Source: Curvibacter sp. AEP1-3
GTDB taxonomy: Bacteria; Pseudomonadota; Gammaproteobacteria; Burkholderiales; Burkholderiaceae_C
NCBI RefSeq assembly: GCF_002163715.1
Contig: NZ_CP015698.1
Span: 620,001 to 684,000 of the forward strand
DNA length: 64,000 nt
Direction: 5' to 3'
Positions 35,008-43,626 of this stretch are shown piece by piece. Position 1 is the stretch's first letter. Each line of letters begins with the position of its first letter. The translations under genes were made by a program, and so were the position numbers. The notes under the pieces were generated by a model. That model was not told where the DNA came from and did not search any database. It was given only the letters and a program-made list of their open reading frames with translations.

Positions 35008-35703
35008 ATGAGCTTTGTATTCAACCCGCCAGCCGTCGCCAGCGTGGCTGTGGCCGGCCAGCCAGCGCGGTTTCCCGTGCATCGCATTTACTGCGTAGGC
35101 CGTAACTACGAAGACCACGCCAAAGAAATGGGCCACACAGGTCGTGAGCCCCCATTCTTTTTTATGAAGCCAGCAGATGCCGTGCTGGCCGCAGAAGCGG
35201 GCCAGACGGTCGACATGCCCTACCCCACGCTCACTGCCAATCTGCACCATGAGGTGGAACTGGTGGTAGCCATAGGCACAGGAGGCAGCAACATCGCGGC
35301 AGCTGATGCGCACCGCCACATCTACGGCTACGCCGTGGGCCTGGACATGACGCGCCGCGACCTGCAAAACGACATGAAAAAGCAAGGCCGACCCTGGTGC
35401 ATTGGCAAAGGCTTTGAACACTCTGCGCCCATTGGCCCCATCACCCCGGCGGCCCTGGTGCCGAGTGTTGAGGCGGCCACGATTGCATTGCAAATCAATG
35501 GCGCAGACCGCCAGCGCAGCACCGTTGCCAAGCTCATCTGGAATATTGCCGAAACCATTGAGCAACTGTCTGCCGCGTGGACACTGCAACCCGGCGACCT
35601 GATTTACACGGGCACCCCCGAAGGCGTGAGCGCCGTGGTACGTGGCGATGTGCTGCATGCCACTGTGGACGGACTGGAATCCCTCACCGTGCGTATAGTC
35701 TGA
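35008..35703 (+). CDS. Fumarylacetoacetate hydrolase-family protein (fumarylpyruvate hydrolase-like)
   Basis: About 231 residues from the ATG at 35008 (MSFVFNPP), preceded by GGCGGGAGATG. FAH motifs: RIYCVGRNYEDHAKEMGH, HHEVELVVAIG with the metal-binding glutamates, GYAVGLDMTRRDLQNDMKK and GDLIYTGTPEGVS. The length fits NagK/UGL-type hydrolases of gentisate degradation rather than full-length FahA. A zeta GST lies divergently nearby, a pairing known from gentisate pathways. Confidence 0.87.
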   Translation: MSFVFNPPAVASVAVAGQPARFPVHRIYCVGRNYEDHAKEMGHTGREPPFFFMKPADAVLAAEAGQTVDMPYPTLTANLHHEVELVVAIGTGGSNIAAADAHRHIYGYAVGLDMTRRDLQNDMKKQGRPWCIGKGFEHSAPIGPITPAALVPSVEAATIALQINGADRQRSTVAKLIWNIAETIEQLSAAWTLQPGDLIYTGTPEGVSAVVRGDVLHATVDGLESLTVRIV

Positions 35704-35706
35704 CCC

Positions 35707-36252
35707 ATGCAACGCGCCCCCATCAAACACTGCAAGGAATGCGGCACTGCCGTCGAGTACCGCGTACCGGACGACGGGGATACCAAGCCGCGCGCCGTCT
35801 GCCCTGCTTGCCACACCATTCACTACGAAAACCCGCTGAATGTGGTCGGCACCGTGCCGCATTGGGGCGACAAGATTTTGCTGTGCAAGCGCAACATCGA
35901 GCCACGCTTCGGCAAATGGACCTTGCCCGCAGGCTTCATGGAGCTGAACGAGACTACAGCCGAGGGCGCAGCCCGCGAAACCGACGAGGAAGCCGGCGCC
36001 CAATTTGAGCTGGAGGGCCTGTTCAGCCTGCTCAATGTGGCCCGTGTAGGACAAGTCCACATGTTCTACCGCGCCCGGCTCACAAGCGACCAGTTCAACC
36101 CCGGTACCGAGACCATCGAGGCGCGCCTCTTCAGCGAGGAAGAAATCCCCTGGGACGAGATTGCGTTTCGCACCGTCAAGGAAACTTTGGAACACTACTT
36201 CGCCGACCGCCGCTCCGGGCATTACGGCATCCATACCATCGACATCGCGTGA
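35707..36252 (+). CDS. Nudix hydrolase with N-terminal zinc ribbon
   Basis: 181 residues. An N-terminal four-cysteine ribbon (CKECG and CPACH) precedes a Nudix domain whose box runs G-x5-E-x7-R-E-x2-E-E-x-G from GFMELNE to RETDEEAG. The pattern matches NUDIX proteins related to NADH pyrophosphatase. The stop overlaps the GTG of the next gene. Substrate unknown; possibly a dinucleotide. Confidence 0.88.
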   Translation: MQRAPIKHCKECGTAVEYRVPDDGDTKPRAVCPACHTIHYENPLNVVGTVPHWGDKILLCKRNIEPRFGKWTLPAGFMELNETTAEGAARETDEEAGAQFELEGLFSLLNVARVGQVHMFYRARLTSDQFNPGTETIEARLFSEEEIPWDEIAFRTVKETLEHYFADRRSGHYGIHTIDIA

Positions 36253-37682
36253 GCACCGCCATGCTGCCCAGCTACGTGGTGCTGGATTTGGAGACCACGG
36301 GTGGCAACGCAACCCAAGACCGGATTACCGAGATCGCTGCGGTACGCATTGATAACGGAGTCGAGACCGCACGCTGGTCTACCCTGGTGAACCCGGGCGT
36401 GCGCATTCCGCCCTTTATCCAGAGCCTGACTGGCATTACCGACGCCATGGTGGAAGAGGCGCCCACCTTCGCCCAGGTCTCCAAGCAACTGCTGGAGTTG
36501 CTGGAAGGCGCCGTGTTAGTGGCCCATAACGTGCGTTTTGACCACGGCTTCGTCGCCAACGAACTGGCGCGATTGGATGTCACGCTCAAGGTCAAAACGC
36601 TGTGCACCGTGCGCCTTTCGCGCCGGCTGTACCCCCAGCACAAAGGCCATGGGTTGGACGCCATTCTGCAGCGCCACGGTCTGCACACGCAGGCCCGGCA
36701 TCGGGCCATGGGCGATGTGGACGTCGTACTGGCATGGCTGGATGTGGCGGCACGCGAGCTGGGTGCCGAAGCCTTGCAACGTGAAGCGCAAGGCCTGCTG
36801 CAAGGCAGCGCCGCCCTGCCCCCGCAACTGGAAACACCTGTCTCCGATATTCCGGATACACCGGGTGTCTATTTGTTTTACGGCGAAGGCAGCATCCCGC
36901 TCTATGTGGGCAAAAGCGTAACCCTGCGGACCCGTGTGATGTCGCACTTTCAGGCATCCACCAAAGTGGCGCGCGAGATGCGTATCCTGCAAGAAATCCG
37001 CCGTATCGAATGGCGCGAAACGGCAGGCGAGCTTGGCGCCTTGCTGCTGGAGTCCCGCCTGGTCAAAGAACTTCAACCCATTCATAACCGACTACTGCGG
37101 CGTGAAAAGCAACTCACCTCCTGGAAGCTTCACGATGACCCGGCCGCACGCCCCTTGCTGCAATTAGTCCGGCTGGACGAGGTGAACGCGGCTGACATGG
37201 GACAACTCTACGGCGCCTATCGCTCTAAGCGCCAAGCCTTGGACGCCCTGCGCACGTTGTGCGAGACGCACCAGCTCTGCCCCAACGCACTCGGACTGGA
37301 ATCCGGCAAAGGCGCATGCTTTGCCAGTCAAATCGGGCGCTGCAAGGGCGTGTGCTCGGGCCGCGAAGTACCGGCCTTGCACCGGGTTCGCTTGCAAATG
37401 GCACTCGCTGAGCATCGCCTGCAAGCCTGGCCCCACCCCGGCCGCATGGGTATTCGGGAGCACAACCCGCTGACCGGTAGAACCGACATCCATGTGTTTG
37501 ATCAGTGGTGCCACGTCGCAACCGTACATGATGATGACGCGCTACAAGACGCCATCTCTGCCCGCCAGCCCTTGGCGTTTGATCTGGATACCTATCGCCT
37601 GTTGCTCAAGCGGCTGACAGGCGCGGGCCTGCGTTCGCGCGAAGTGCTGCACCTAGGACCCACGCATGCCAACGCCGAATAA
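36249..37682 (+). CDS. Fused DEDDh exonuclease and GIY-YIG nuclease (Cho/UvrC-like)
   Basis: 477 residues with two nuclease domains. Residues ~9-165 are a DnaQ-like exonuclease: LDLETTGG, LVAHNVRFDHGF and RHRAMGDVD give the DEDDh set. Residues ~195-280 are a GIY-YIG domain: TPGVYLFYGEGSIPLYVGKS followed by LLLESRLVKELQPIHN. The C-terminal half resembles the UvrC/Cho cysteine-containing region. Likely acts in DNA repair. The GTG start overlaps the Nudix stop. Confidence 0.88.
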   Translation: MSTAMLPSYVVLDLETTGGNATQDRITEIAAVRIDNGVETARWSTLVNPGVRIPPFIQSLTGITDAMVEEAPTFAQVSKQLLELLEGAVLVAHNVRFDHGFVANELARLDVTLKVKTLCTVRLSRRLYPQHKGHGLDAILQRHGLHTQARHRAMGDVDVVLAWLDVAARELGAEALQREAQGLLQGSAALPPQLETPVSDIPDTPGVYLFYGEGSIPLYVGKSVTLRTRVMSHFQASTKVAREMRILQEIRRIEWRETAGELGALLLESRLVKELQPIHNRLLRREKQLTSWKLHDDPAARPLLQLVRLDEVNAADMGQLYGAYRSKRQALDALRTLCETHQLCPNALGLESGKGACFASQIGRCKGVCSGREVPALHRVRLQMALAEHRLQAWPHPGRMGIREHNPLTGRTDIHVFDQWCHVATVHDDDALQDAISARQPLAFDLDTYRLLLKRLTGAGLRSREVLHLGPTHANAE

Positions 37683-38241
37683 GCCACTGCGTGTGCAGTT
37701 AGCAGGTGCCTTGCTGGACTTGGTCGTGCAAGTGCCAGAGAGTGGCGAGACTGCCCGGGCAGATACCGCCGCTCGCGCCCACGCTATTGCCCGCAAGGCA
37801 GCCAAGCAGGCCAGCATGATGGCGGCTACGCTGTCCCTGCCGCCGGGCTGGATGGGTTGGCTGACCGTATTGCCTGAGATGGTGGGAGTCTGGAAGATTC
37901 AGGCGCAGATGGTGGCGGACATTGCCGCGCTGCATGGCCGGCGCAGCAGCCTGGGCAAGGAGCAAATGCTGTACTGCTTGTTCAAACATGTTTCAGCACA
38001 GCTGTTCCGCGACTTCGCCGTGCGCGCCGGCGAACGAGTGGTGGTGCGCTCCAGCACCATGAAGGCCTTGGAGGCCCTCGCACTGCAAATCAGCGGCAAG
38101 CTGCTGGGCTCCGCGCTTAAAAAAGGCGCCTCTCGCTGGATTCCCCTGGCCGGTGCGGTGGGGGTCGGTGCCTATGCGTACTACGACACGCTTCAGGTCG
38201 CCAAGAACGCCCATCAGCTCTTTGCGGCTGATCCACAATAG
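37666..38241 (+). CDS. EcsC-like protein, unknown role
   Basis: 191 residues. The middle (SLPPGWMGWLTVLPEMVGVWKIQAQMVADIAALHG) resembles EcsC-family proteins, which have hydrophobic, membrane-associating helices; a hydrophobic GAVGVGAYAYYD segment lies near the C-terminus. It overlaps the exonuclease gene by 17 bases and precedes tdk. The family's function is not established. Confidence 0.7.
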   Translation: MPTPNKPLRVQLAGALLDLVVQVPESGETARADTAARAHAIARKAAKQASMMAATLSLPPGWMGWLTVLPEMVGVWKIQAQMVADIAALHGRRSSLGKEQMLYCLFKHVSAQLFRDFAVRAGERVVVRSSTMKALEALALQISGKLLGSALKKGASRWIPLAGAVGVGAYAYYDTLQVAKNAHQLFAADPQ

Positions 38242-38275
38242 GTCCCTTTTTCGATTTCTGTTGATTGCCTCCTCC

Positions 38276-38848
38276 ATGGCCAAACTCTTTTTCCGCTACT
38301 CAGCCATGAATGCCGGCAAGTCCACCTCCCTGCTTCAAATCGCCTACAACTACGAAGAACAGGGTCAGCGGGTGCAGCTCTATACCGCCCGTATCGACGA
38401 CCGCAGTGGCGTAGGCAGCATCGCATCCCGACTTGGCATTCAGCGCCAAGCGGACACGTTTGATGAACACACGGATTTCGAAGCCCTGCTCAGCACGCAA
38501 GCCGGCTTGGCTTGCGTTCTCATCGATGAAGCCCAGTTCCTGCAACCGGAACAGGTACGCCAGCTGCACCGCATCGCGCACATGGCTAACATCCCGGCGA
38601 TTTGCTTCGGCCTACGCTCCGACTTTCAGGGCAAGCCCTTCGCCGGTGCAGCACACTTGCTGACGCTGGCCGATGACATCGAGGAAATCAAAACCATCTG
38701 TGCTTGTGGTCGCAAGGCCACGATGAACGTGCGGGTTGACGACGAAGGCAAGCGCGTACGCGAAGGCGAGCAAGTAGTTATCGGTGGAAACAACCGTTAC
38801 CAGCAGGCCTGTGCCCGTTGTTTTTATGAGGGCGCCACTGACCATTGA
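38276..38848 (+). CDS. tdk: Thymidine kinase
   Basis: 190 residues. P-loop in FFRYSAMNAGKST, Walker B in CVLIDEAQFL, lasso region with zinc cysteines CACGRKATMN and CARCF. Salvages thymidine to dTMP. I choose the ATG at 38276 (MAKLFFRYS) since it matches family N-termini. A strong intrinsic terminator follows; after that comes the tRNA remnant and genomic island. Confidence 0.96.
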   Translation: MAKLFFRYSAMNAGKSTSLLQIAYNYEEQGQRVQLYTARIDDRSGVGSIASRLGIQRQADTFDEHTDFEALLSTQAGLACVLIDEAQFLQPEQVRQLHRIAHMANIPAICFGLRSDFQGKPFAGAAHLLTLADDIEEIKTICACGRKATMNVRVDDEGKRVREGEQVVIGGNNRYQQACARCFYEGATDH

Positions 38849-38884
38849 AACGGAGATAAGGCGCGAAACTGCAGCCCCATGACA

Positions 38885-38926
38885 AAAGCCGTTAAGCATA
38901 TCTGCTTAACGGCTTTATCATTTTTT
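38885..38926 (+). terminator. Intrinsic terminator of tdk
   Basis: A perfect 14-bp stem, AAAGCCGTTAAGCA with TGCTTAACGGCTTT, a four-base loop and a T6 run. Confidence 0.88.
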
Positions 38927-38970
38927 GGTCGGTGTGAAAGGATTCGAACCTTCGACCCCTTGCACCCCAT
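38926..38970 (-). other. 3' half of tRNA-Pro(GGG): attachment-site remnant
   Basis: On the minus strand this holds the anticodon loop (ATGGGGTG), the 3' anticodon stem, the variable region, the T arm (GAAGG, TTCGAAT, CCTTT), the acceptor strand CACACCG, discriminator A and CCA. The 5' half (expected to begin CGGTGTG) is absent: upstream DNA does not match. This is the chromosome-side attachment site left by an element that entered the tRNA gene; the intact tRNA should be at the island's other end. Confidence 0.82.
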
Positions 38971-38994
38971 TTTGTAAAACGGTCGTTTTAACTC

Positions 38995-39128
38995 ATCCTA
39001 GCAAATCCTAGCTTTTGAATTTTATTTAATAAATTCATATAGTTACGACGCATACTTGTCCTAAATCGTCCTATCTGATTTTTTTCAATCCGCCGACATT
39101 CCGGACACGCGCCGGACACGGATAAAAT
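38995..39128 (+). promoter_or_regulatory. Phased direct repeats and promoter of the integrase gene
   Basis: ATCCTAGC occurs at 38995 and 39005; GTCCTA at 39058 and 39068; CCGGACACG at 39101 and 39112. Each pair is one helical turn apart. The first two pairs look like arm-type recombinase or excisionase sites; the third lies against a -10-like TAAAAT at about 39123 and may be an operator. Confidence 0.5.
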
Positions 39129-39156
39129 CTTCGAGTGAAGATATAAGGGGTAGCAG

Positions 39157-40545
39157 ATGGGAAAGCTCACCGTTCGCGGGATCGAAACCGCGAAGGCAAA
39201 AGACAAGCCTTACAAACTCATGGACGGTGATGGCCTACAACTCCGCGTGGCCACCGATGGTGATAAGACCTGGCTAGTGCGTTACAACATCAATGGCAAG
39301 GAGCGGCAATACCGCTTGCCCAGAAAGTACCGGGATACAAGTGGTGAAGGACACTGTTCACTGCAGGATGCCCGTGAGGAAGCTGCAAAGATTCGTTCAT
39401 TAGCTCGTCAAGGCATCGACTACCAAGTCCAACTTCTGCAGATTGCAGAGGCGGAGAAACAGCGACTCGCCGAAGAAGACTCGGCAAAAAAAACCGAAGG
39501 ACTCACCTTTCACGATATGTTCCAAGCTTGGATGCAAGATGGCGTCCGACGCAAGGATGGCAATGCAGAACTCCTACGATCCTTCAGCGCCGATGTTCTT
39601 CCCCTGATCGGGAGCAAATCTATAAAGGACATCACCGAACACGACTTGCGAGGTGTACTCCGAGCACTGGTCAATCGCGGTGTTAATCGTGCTGCAGTCG
39701 TCATGCGCAACAACCTCAAGCAAATGTTCGCATGGGCGGAAAAGCGCCAACCATGGCGCAAGCTTTTGATTGACGGTGACCCGATGGACTTGATCGAAAT
39801 CGAAAAGATCGTCAGCCCTACTTATGACCTCAACAATCAACGAGATCGCATCCTTTCCTCTGACGAAATCAGGGAACTCCAGCAGATCTACCTAGACTTG
39901 CAAGCGAGCTATGACGCAGCAGAGAACAAACGGACGGCGCCCCACCCTGTCGATCCTGTTATTCAATGTGCCACTTGGATCATGCTGTCGACTTTGAGCC
40001 GCGTGGGTGAGACGTCCATGGCCAGGTGGGAGCACGTGAACTTCGAATCTGGACGATGGTTCATCCCCAAAGCGAATGTCAAAGGTAATCTCGCGGATTT
40101 CGACATCTACTTGTCAGAGTTTTCGCTAAAGCACTTTCGACGGCTCTATGAACTCACTGGCCACACGGAGTGGTGCTTTCCGGCAAGGCACAAAGATGGC
40201 CACGTAGACGTCAAATCGATGAGCAAACAGATTGGTGATCGTCAATCCATGTTTAAAAAGAGTGCGGACGGCGGGCCAAGACGCCCAATGAAAAACCGGA
40301 AGCACGACAACACCCTCGTTTTGGGAGACGGAAGAAAAGGGGCATGGACGCCCCATGACTTGCGGAGAACCGGTGCAACGCTGATGCAGAGTATGGGTGT
40401 ATCCCTGGAAATCATTGATCGCTGCCAAAACCACGTTTTGCCGGGCAGTAAGGTCCGTCGACACTACCTCCTACATGACTACGCAGAAGAAAAACGCGAG
40501 GCTTGGCGTTTGCTTGGAGAAAGACTTACAGAGACACTGATTTAG
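39157..40545 (+). CDS. Tyrosine recombinase (integrase) of the island
   Basis: 462 residues. An N-terminal DUF4102-like arm-binding domain (YKLMDGDGLQLRVATDGDKTWLVRY) is followed by a core-binding domain and a catalytic domain. Catalytic residues are seen: Arg in TLSRVGETSMARWEHV, His-x2-Arg in PHDLRRTGATLMQ, His in CQNHV and the Tyr nucleophile in HYLLHDYAEEKREAW. Its place beside a tRNA remnant fits a P4-type island integrase. Confidence 0.93.
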   Translation: MGKLTVRGIETAKAKDKPYKLMDGDGLQLRVATDGDKTWLVRYNINGKERQYRLPRKYRDTSGEGHCSLQDAREEAAKIRSLARQGIDYQVQLLQIAEAEKQRLAEEDSAKKTEGLTFHDMFQAWMQDGVRRKDGNAELLRSFSADVLPLIGSKSIKDITEHDLRGVLRALVNRGVNRAAVVMRNNLKQMFAWAEKRQPWRKLLIDGDPMDLIEIEKIVSPTYDLNNQRDRILSSDEIRELQQIYLDLQASYDAAENKRTAPHPVDPVIQCATWIMLSTLSRVGETSMARWEHVNFESGRWFIPKANVKGNLADFDIYLSEFSLKHFRRLYELTGHTEWCFPARHKDGHVDVKSMSKQIGDRQSMFKKSADGGPRRPMKNRKHDNTLVLGDGRKGAWTPHDLRRTGATLMQSMGVSLEIIDRCQNHVLPGSKVRRHYLLHDYAEEKREAWRLLGERLTETLI

Positions 40546-40615
40546 TGGAGTTTCTCCTAACTGGTTAGTCCTGCCACACAGCTGACAACACACTAAAGAT
40601 CAAGAGCAACTATGG

Positions 40616-40761
40616 GCCGAGGTTGTGTGAAAACTCCGATGAGTCCTGTTTCCAGGTGTCCTTGCCCCCTTGGCTCACTCAACAAAACGCAATCTGGGCC
40701 CATCTGAGCGGTCGTCTATTGGACTGGCATCGACCACGATGAGTTTTCACACAGTCTCGGC
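40616..40761. mobile_element. 146-base MITE-like element
   Basis: 21-base terminal inverted repeats at 40616-40636 and 40741-40761 match at 19 positions (GTGTGAAAACTC is the identical inner part). The interior has no coding capacity. The ends look like insertion-sequence termini; a clear target duplication was not found. Confidence 0.55.
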
Positions 40762-40947
40762 AAGTAGCAGACCAGGTCCAATGACGGCTTTGATTGCATG
40801 AACATTCCATCGCAAGGCATGATTGTTGCGGAATCGACACGTATCACAAAAATGTTGCAGTTATATCTTTTGTTATGGAATGTTAGACGTTTACCTGCTG
40901 CAATGGACTCATTAACAAGTCATCACCAGTCTTAATCAACAAAGATC

Positions 40948-41802
40948 ATGGAAAACGAATTCATTAAGCTAGTCAATGACCGGCACGAAACGTTAACCAA
41001 GCTTGAGAGAAGAATCGCTGCTTATTTTTTGGCTCAACCGAAAGCGCTTTCGGTTGAAACTAGCGGAAGCATTGCTGATAGGACGCACGTCAGTCCAATG
41101 ACTGTCACGCGGTTTTTCAGAAAACTGGGGTTCGAGAGTGCTGCGGCTGCTAAAGAGGCGTTTAAAAAGGACTTTTACGGCAACGAGCGCAGCACCATAG
41201 GCAAGCGATTTGATGAATTCCAGCGATCTCGTCCACCCTCAAACCACTCTGCGCACTTTGATTCCGCAGCGTTGGCTACCCGTAGAGCCTGCGAACTAAG
41301 CCAAGAACCGATTTGGCGAGATATTGTCGACTTGGTTGCTCATTCCGATAGCGTTTATGCCACGGGTTTCCAGACCATGGGCTACCTGGCAAATGGATTG
41401 GTGCAAAGACTTGGCTACGTACGCGCCAACGTTCATGAGCTAGATGGTACAGACGGCGTTTATGCAAAGTTGCTGACCGATCCCCGCCCAAAACGAACGC
41501 TAATCATCATTGATACCTTCCGGTATGGCCGAAATGGCCCAGTACTTGCTCAGGCCGCACGCAAGCAAGGAGCTGAGGTAGTAATTTTCTGTGACGAGCT
41601 GTGCGATTGGGGAGCGTCAATAACTCCCTATGTGGTTGCGCTTCCCACCGAAGAAGGTTTCTTCTTTAGACCCACGACAGCCATTCACTTCAGTTTGAAC
41701 CTCTTGATTCAGGATGTGATTGATGAGTTAGGTGAAAGTGTTCGCGATCAGATGAAACTTTTATCCCAGGCCCAAGAGCTGTTCGGCCAGTACATGAAGT
41801 AG
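40948..41802 (+). CDS. RpiR/MurR-family transcriptional regulator with SIS domain
   Basis: 284 residues. The N-terminal HTH_6 domain (KLERRIAAYFLAQPKALSVE, SIADRTHVSPMTVTRFFRKL) is followed by a sugar-isomerase (SIS) fold around YATGFQTMGYLANGLVQ and TLIIIDTFRYGRNGPVL. Such regulators sense phosphosugars; MurR senses a peptidoglycan sugar. It lies directly upstream of a dipeptide importer and D-Ala-D-Ala dipeptidase on the same strand and most likely controls them. Confidence 0.88.
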   Translation: MENEFIKLVNDRHETLTKLERRIAAYFLAQPKALSVETSGSIADRTHVSPMTVTRFFRKLGFESAAAAKEAFKKDFYGNERSTIGKRFDEFQRSRPPSNHSAHFDSAALATRRACELSQEPIWRDIVDLVAHSDSVYATGFQTMGYLANGLVQRLGYVRANVHELDGTDGVYAKLLTDPRPKRTLIIIDTFRYGRNGPVLAQAARKQGAEVVIFCDELCDWGASITPYVVALPTEEGFFFRPTTAIHFSLNLLIQDVIDELGESVRDQMKLLSQAQELFGQYMK

Positions 41803-41815
41803 TCCAGGAATCCTC

Positions 41816-41866
41816 TCCCCCCGAATGAAAGATTTGTGGCCCAACTGGCTGCGGGGGATTTTTTTG
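41816..41866 (+). terminator. Probable intrinsic terminator after the RpiR regulator
   Basis: TCCCCCCG at 41816-41823 can pair with CGGGGGA at 41852-41858, followed by T7. The loop is long (about 28 bases), which lowers confidence. Confidence 0.5.
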
Positions 41867-41935
41867 TCTTCTTTTTTTGGTAGGCGGCCTCAGAAGATGG
41901 TCTGACGAGGTCTTTTTTTGTAACAGGAGTGATAA

Positions 41936-43534
41936 ATGACAATTGAGCACCGATCTGTAGCATTGCGCAAGCATGCTCCCTCTCGCCCATCCGTAGCGTT
42001 GGCAACACTGCTTGCCGCACTTGCCCTAAGTGCAACTCCCGTCTGGGCGCAAAGCTCCAAAGATACGTTGGTTATCGGTAAGGCCGCTGATCCACAAACT
42101 ATGGATCCCGGCGTAACCATGGATAACAATGATTGGACAGCCTCCTACCACGCTTATCAGCGCCTGGTGCGTTACAAATCTATCGGTGGCAAAGGAAGCA
42201 CTGAAGTTGAACCTGAGTTGGCTGAGAGCTGGAAGGTTTCAAAAGATGGTCTGACTTGGGACTTCAAGCTCAAAGCAGGAAACAAGTTCGATGACGGTAC
42301 ACCGGTGGATGCTGCCGCAGTTAAGTTTTCTTTTGACCGCCTGTTTGGCTTGAAGCAAGGCCCATCGGAAGCCTTCCCAGCTAACACCGCCGTAACAGTT
42401 ACCGGTCCCATGAGTGTCCGTTTCCAACTGGCTACTGCATACACACCATTTTTGTACACACTGGCAAACAATGGTGCTGGCATCGTTAATCCAAAAATTG
42501 AAGCGAAAGTTCGCGACGGTGATGCTGCCAAAGGTTGGCTCGCTGTAAACACAGCGGGCTCTGGGCCTTACCGCCTCGCAAACTGGGAAAAAGGTCAGGC
42601 ACTCGTGTTGGAACCCAACCCTCACTATGCGGGACCGAAAGTCGCGTTTTCTAAAGTTCGTATCAAGATCATTGGCGAAGCCTCTGCGCGACGCCTTCAG
42701 CTGGAAAACGGCGATCTGGATATTGCCGAAGACCTGCCCAACGATCAGTTGAGCGCAATGAAGGCAAAGCCAGGACTCAAGATTGAGGAGTTCCCCAGTC
42801 TCAGCACTACCATTCTTTATCTAAACAACAATAAGCCAGGCTTGGATAAGCCAGAGGTTCGCCGCGCCATTTCTTGGGCTGTCGACTACTCAGGAATCAT
42901 CGATGGAATCTTGGATGGCAAAGCTAAACAGCTGCGGGGCCCAATCCCTGTAGGAATGTGGGGAGCTGACCCAACCGTATTCCAATACAAGTTGGATTTG
43001 CCTAAAGCTAAAGCTGAGTTGGCCAAAGCTGGTAACAAACCCACAAAACTAAGCTTCCTGTACTCGGACCGGGATCCTCGCTGGGAACCCATCGGACTGA
43101 CGTTGCAAGCGAACTTGGCGCCTTTGGGTATCGAGGTAAAGCTTGAAAAGATCGCCCAAGCAGTGTTCCGTGACCGCCTAGGCAAAGGTGACTTTGAGAT
43201 CGCTGTTGGCAACTGGAGCCCTGACTTCGCCGACCCATACATGTTCATGAACTTCTGGTTCGACTCAAAGAAACAAGGGATGGCAGGTAACCGCGCCTTC
43301 TACACCAACGCCAAGGTGGATAGCTTGATTCGCACAGCTGCTTCGGAAACGTCACAAGCCCAACGTATTAAGCTCTACAAACAGGCGCAGGACATCGTGG
43401 TGCAAGACGCTCCTTACGTGTTGCTCTACCAAAAGAACAGCCTGATCGCACTGCGCGACAGCGTCAATGGGTATGTCTTCAACCCGATGCTTGAGCAAAT
43501 CTATAACTTCGGCGGCATGTCTAAGTCACGCTAA
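41936..43534 (+). CDS. ddpA: Dipeptide-type ABC transporter substrate-binding protein
   Basis: 532 residues of the family 5 (DppA/OppA) binding proteins. Signal peptide with hydrophobic core ATLLAALALSATPVWAQ. Mature motifs: DPGVTMDNNDWTASYHAYQRLVRY, ESWKVSKDGLTWDFKLK, and GDFEIAVGNWSPDFADPYMFMNFWF near the C-terminus. AGGAGTGATAA precedes the ATG. Context with a D-Ala-D-Ala dipeptidase suggests a D-Ala-D-Ala ligand, which sequence alone cannot prove. Confidence 0.9.
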   Translation: MTIEHRSVALRKHAPSRPSVALATLLAALALSATPVWAQSSKDTLVIGKAADPQTMDPGVTMDNNDWTASYHAYQRLVRYKSIGGKGSTEVEPELAESWKVSKDGLTWDFKLKAGNKFDDGTPVDAAAVKFSFDRLFGLKQGPSEAFPANTAVTVTGPMSVRFQLATAYTPFLYTLANNGAGIVNPKIEAKVRDGDAAKGWLAVNTAGSGPYRLANWEKGQALVLEPNPHYAGPKVAFSKVRIKIIGEASARRLQLENGDLDIAEDLPNDQLSAMKAKPGLKIEEFPSLSTTILYLNNNKPGLDKPEVRRAISWAVDYSGIIDGILDGKAKQLRGPIPVGMWGADPTVFQYKLDLPKAKAELAKAGNKPTKLSFLYSDRDPRWEPIGLTLQANLAPLGIEVKLEKIAQAVFRDRLGKGDFEIAVGNWSPDFADPYMFMNFWFDSKKQGMAGNRAFYTNAKVDSLIRTAASETSQAQRIKLYKQAQDIVVQDAPYVLLYQKNSLIALRDSVNGYVFNPMLEQIYNFGGMSKSR

Positions 43535-43548
43535 CCGATAGCACAGGA

Positions 43549-43579
43549 CCAAACCCAAATCAAATGCATTTGGGTTGGG
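43549..43579 (+). other. Intercistronic hairpin after the binding-protein gene
   Basis: Arms CCAAACCCAAAT and ATTTGGGTTGGG pair at 10 of 12 positions, with a seven-base loop, between ddpA and ddpB. It probably sets the expression ratio of binding protein to permeases. Confidence 0.5.
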
Positions 43580-43626
43580 TACTGTCTCATCTATCGCGTC
43601 GAATTTCTTGACTGAGGTAAACCGTC

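Noticed and set aside
34990..36312. 440-residue minus-strand frame
   Set aside because: It runs antisense to the FAH-family and Nudix genes, both with clear motifs; composition is shadow-like.
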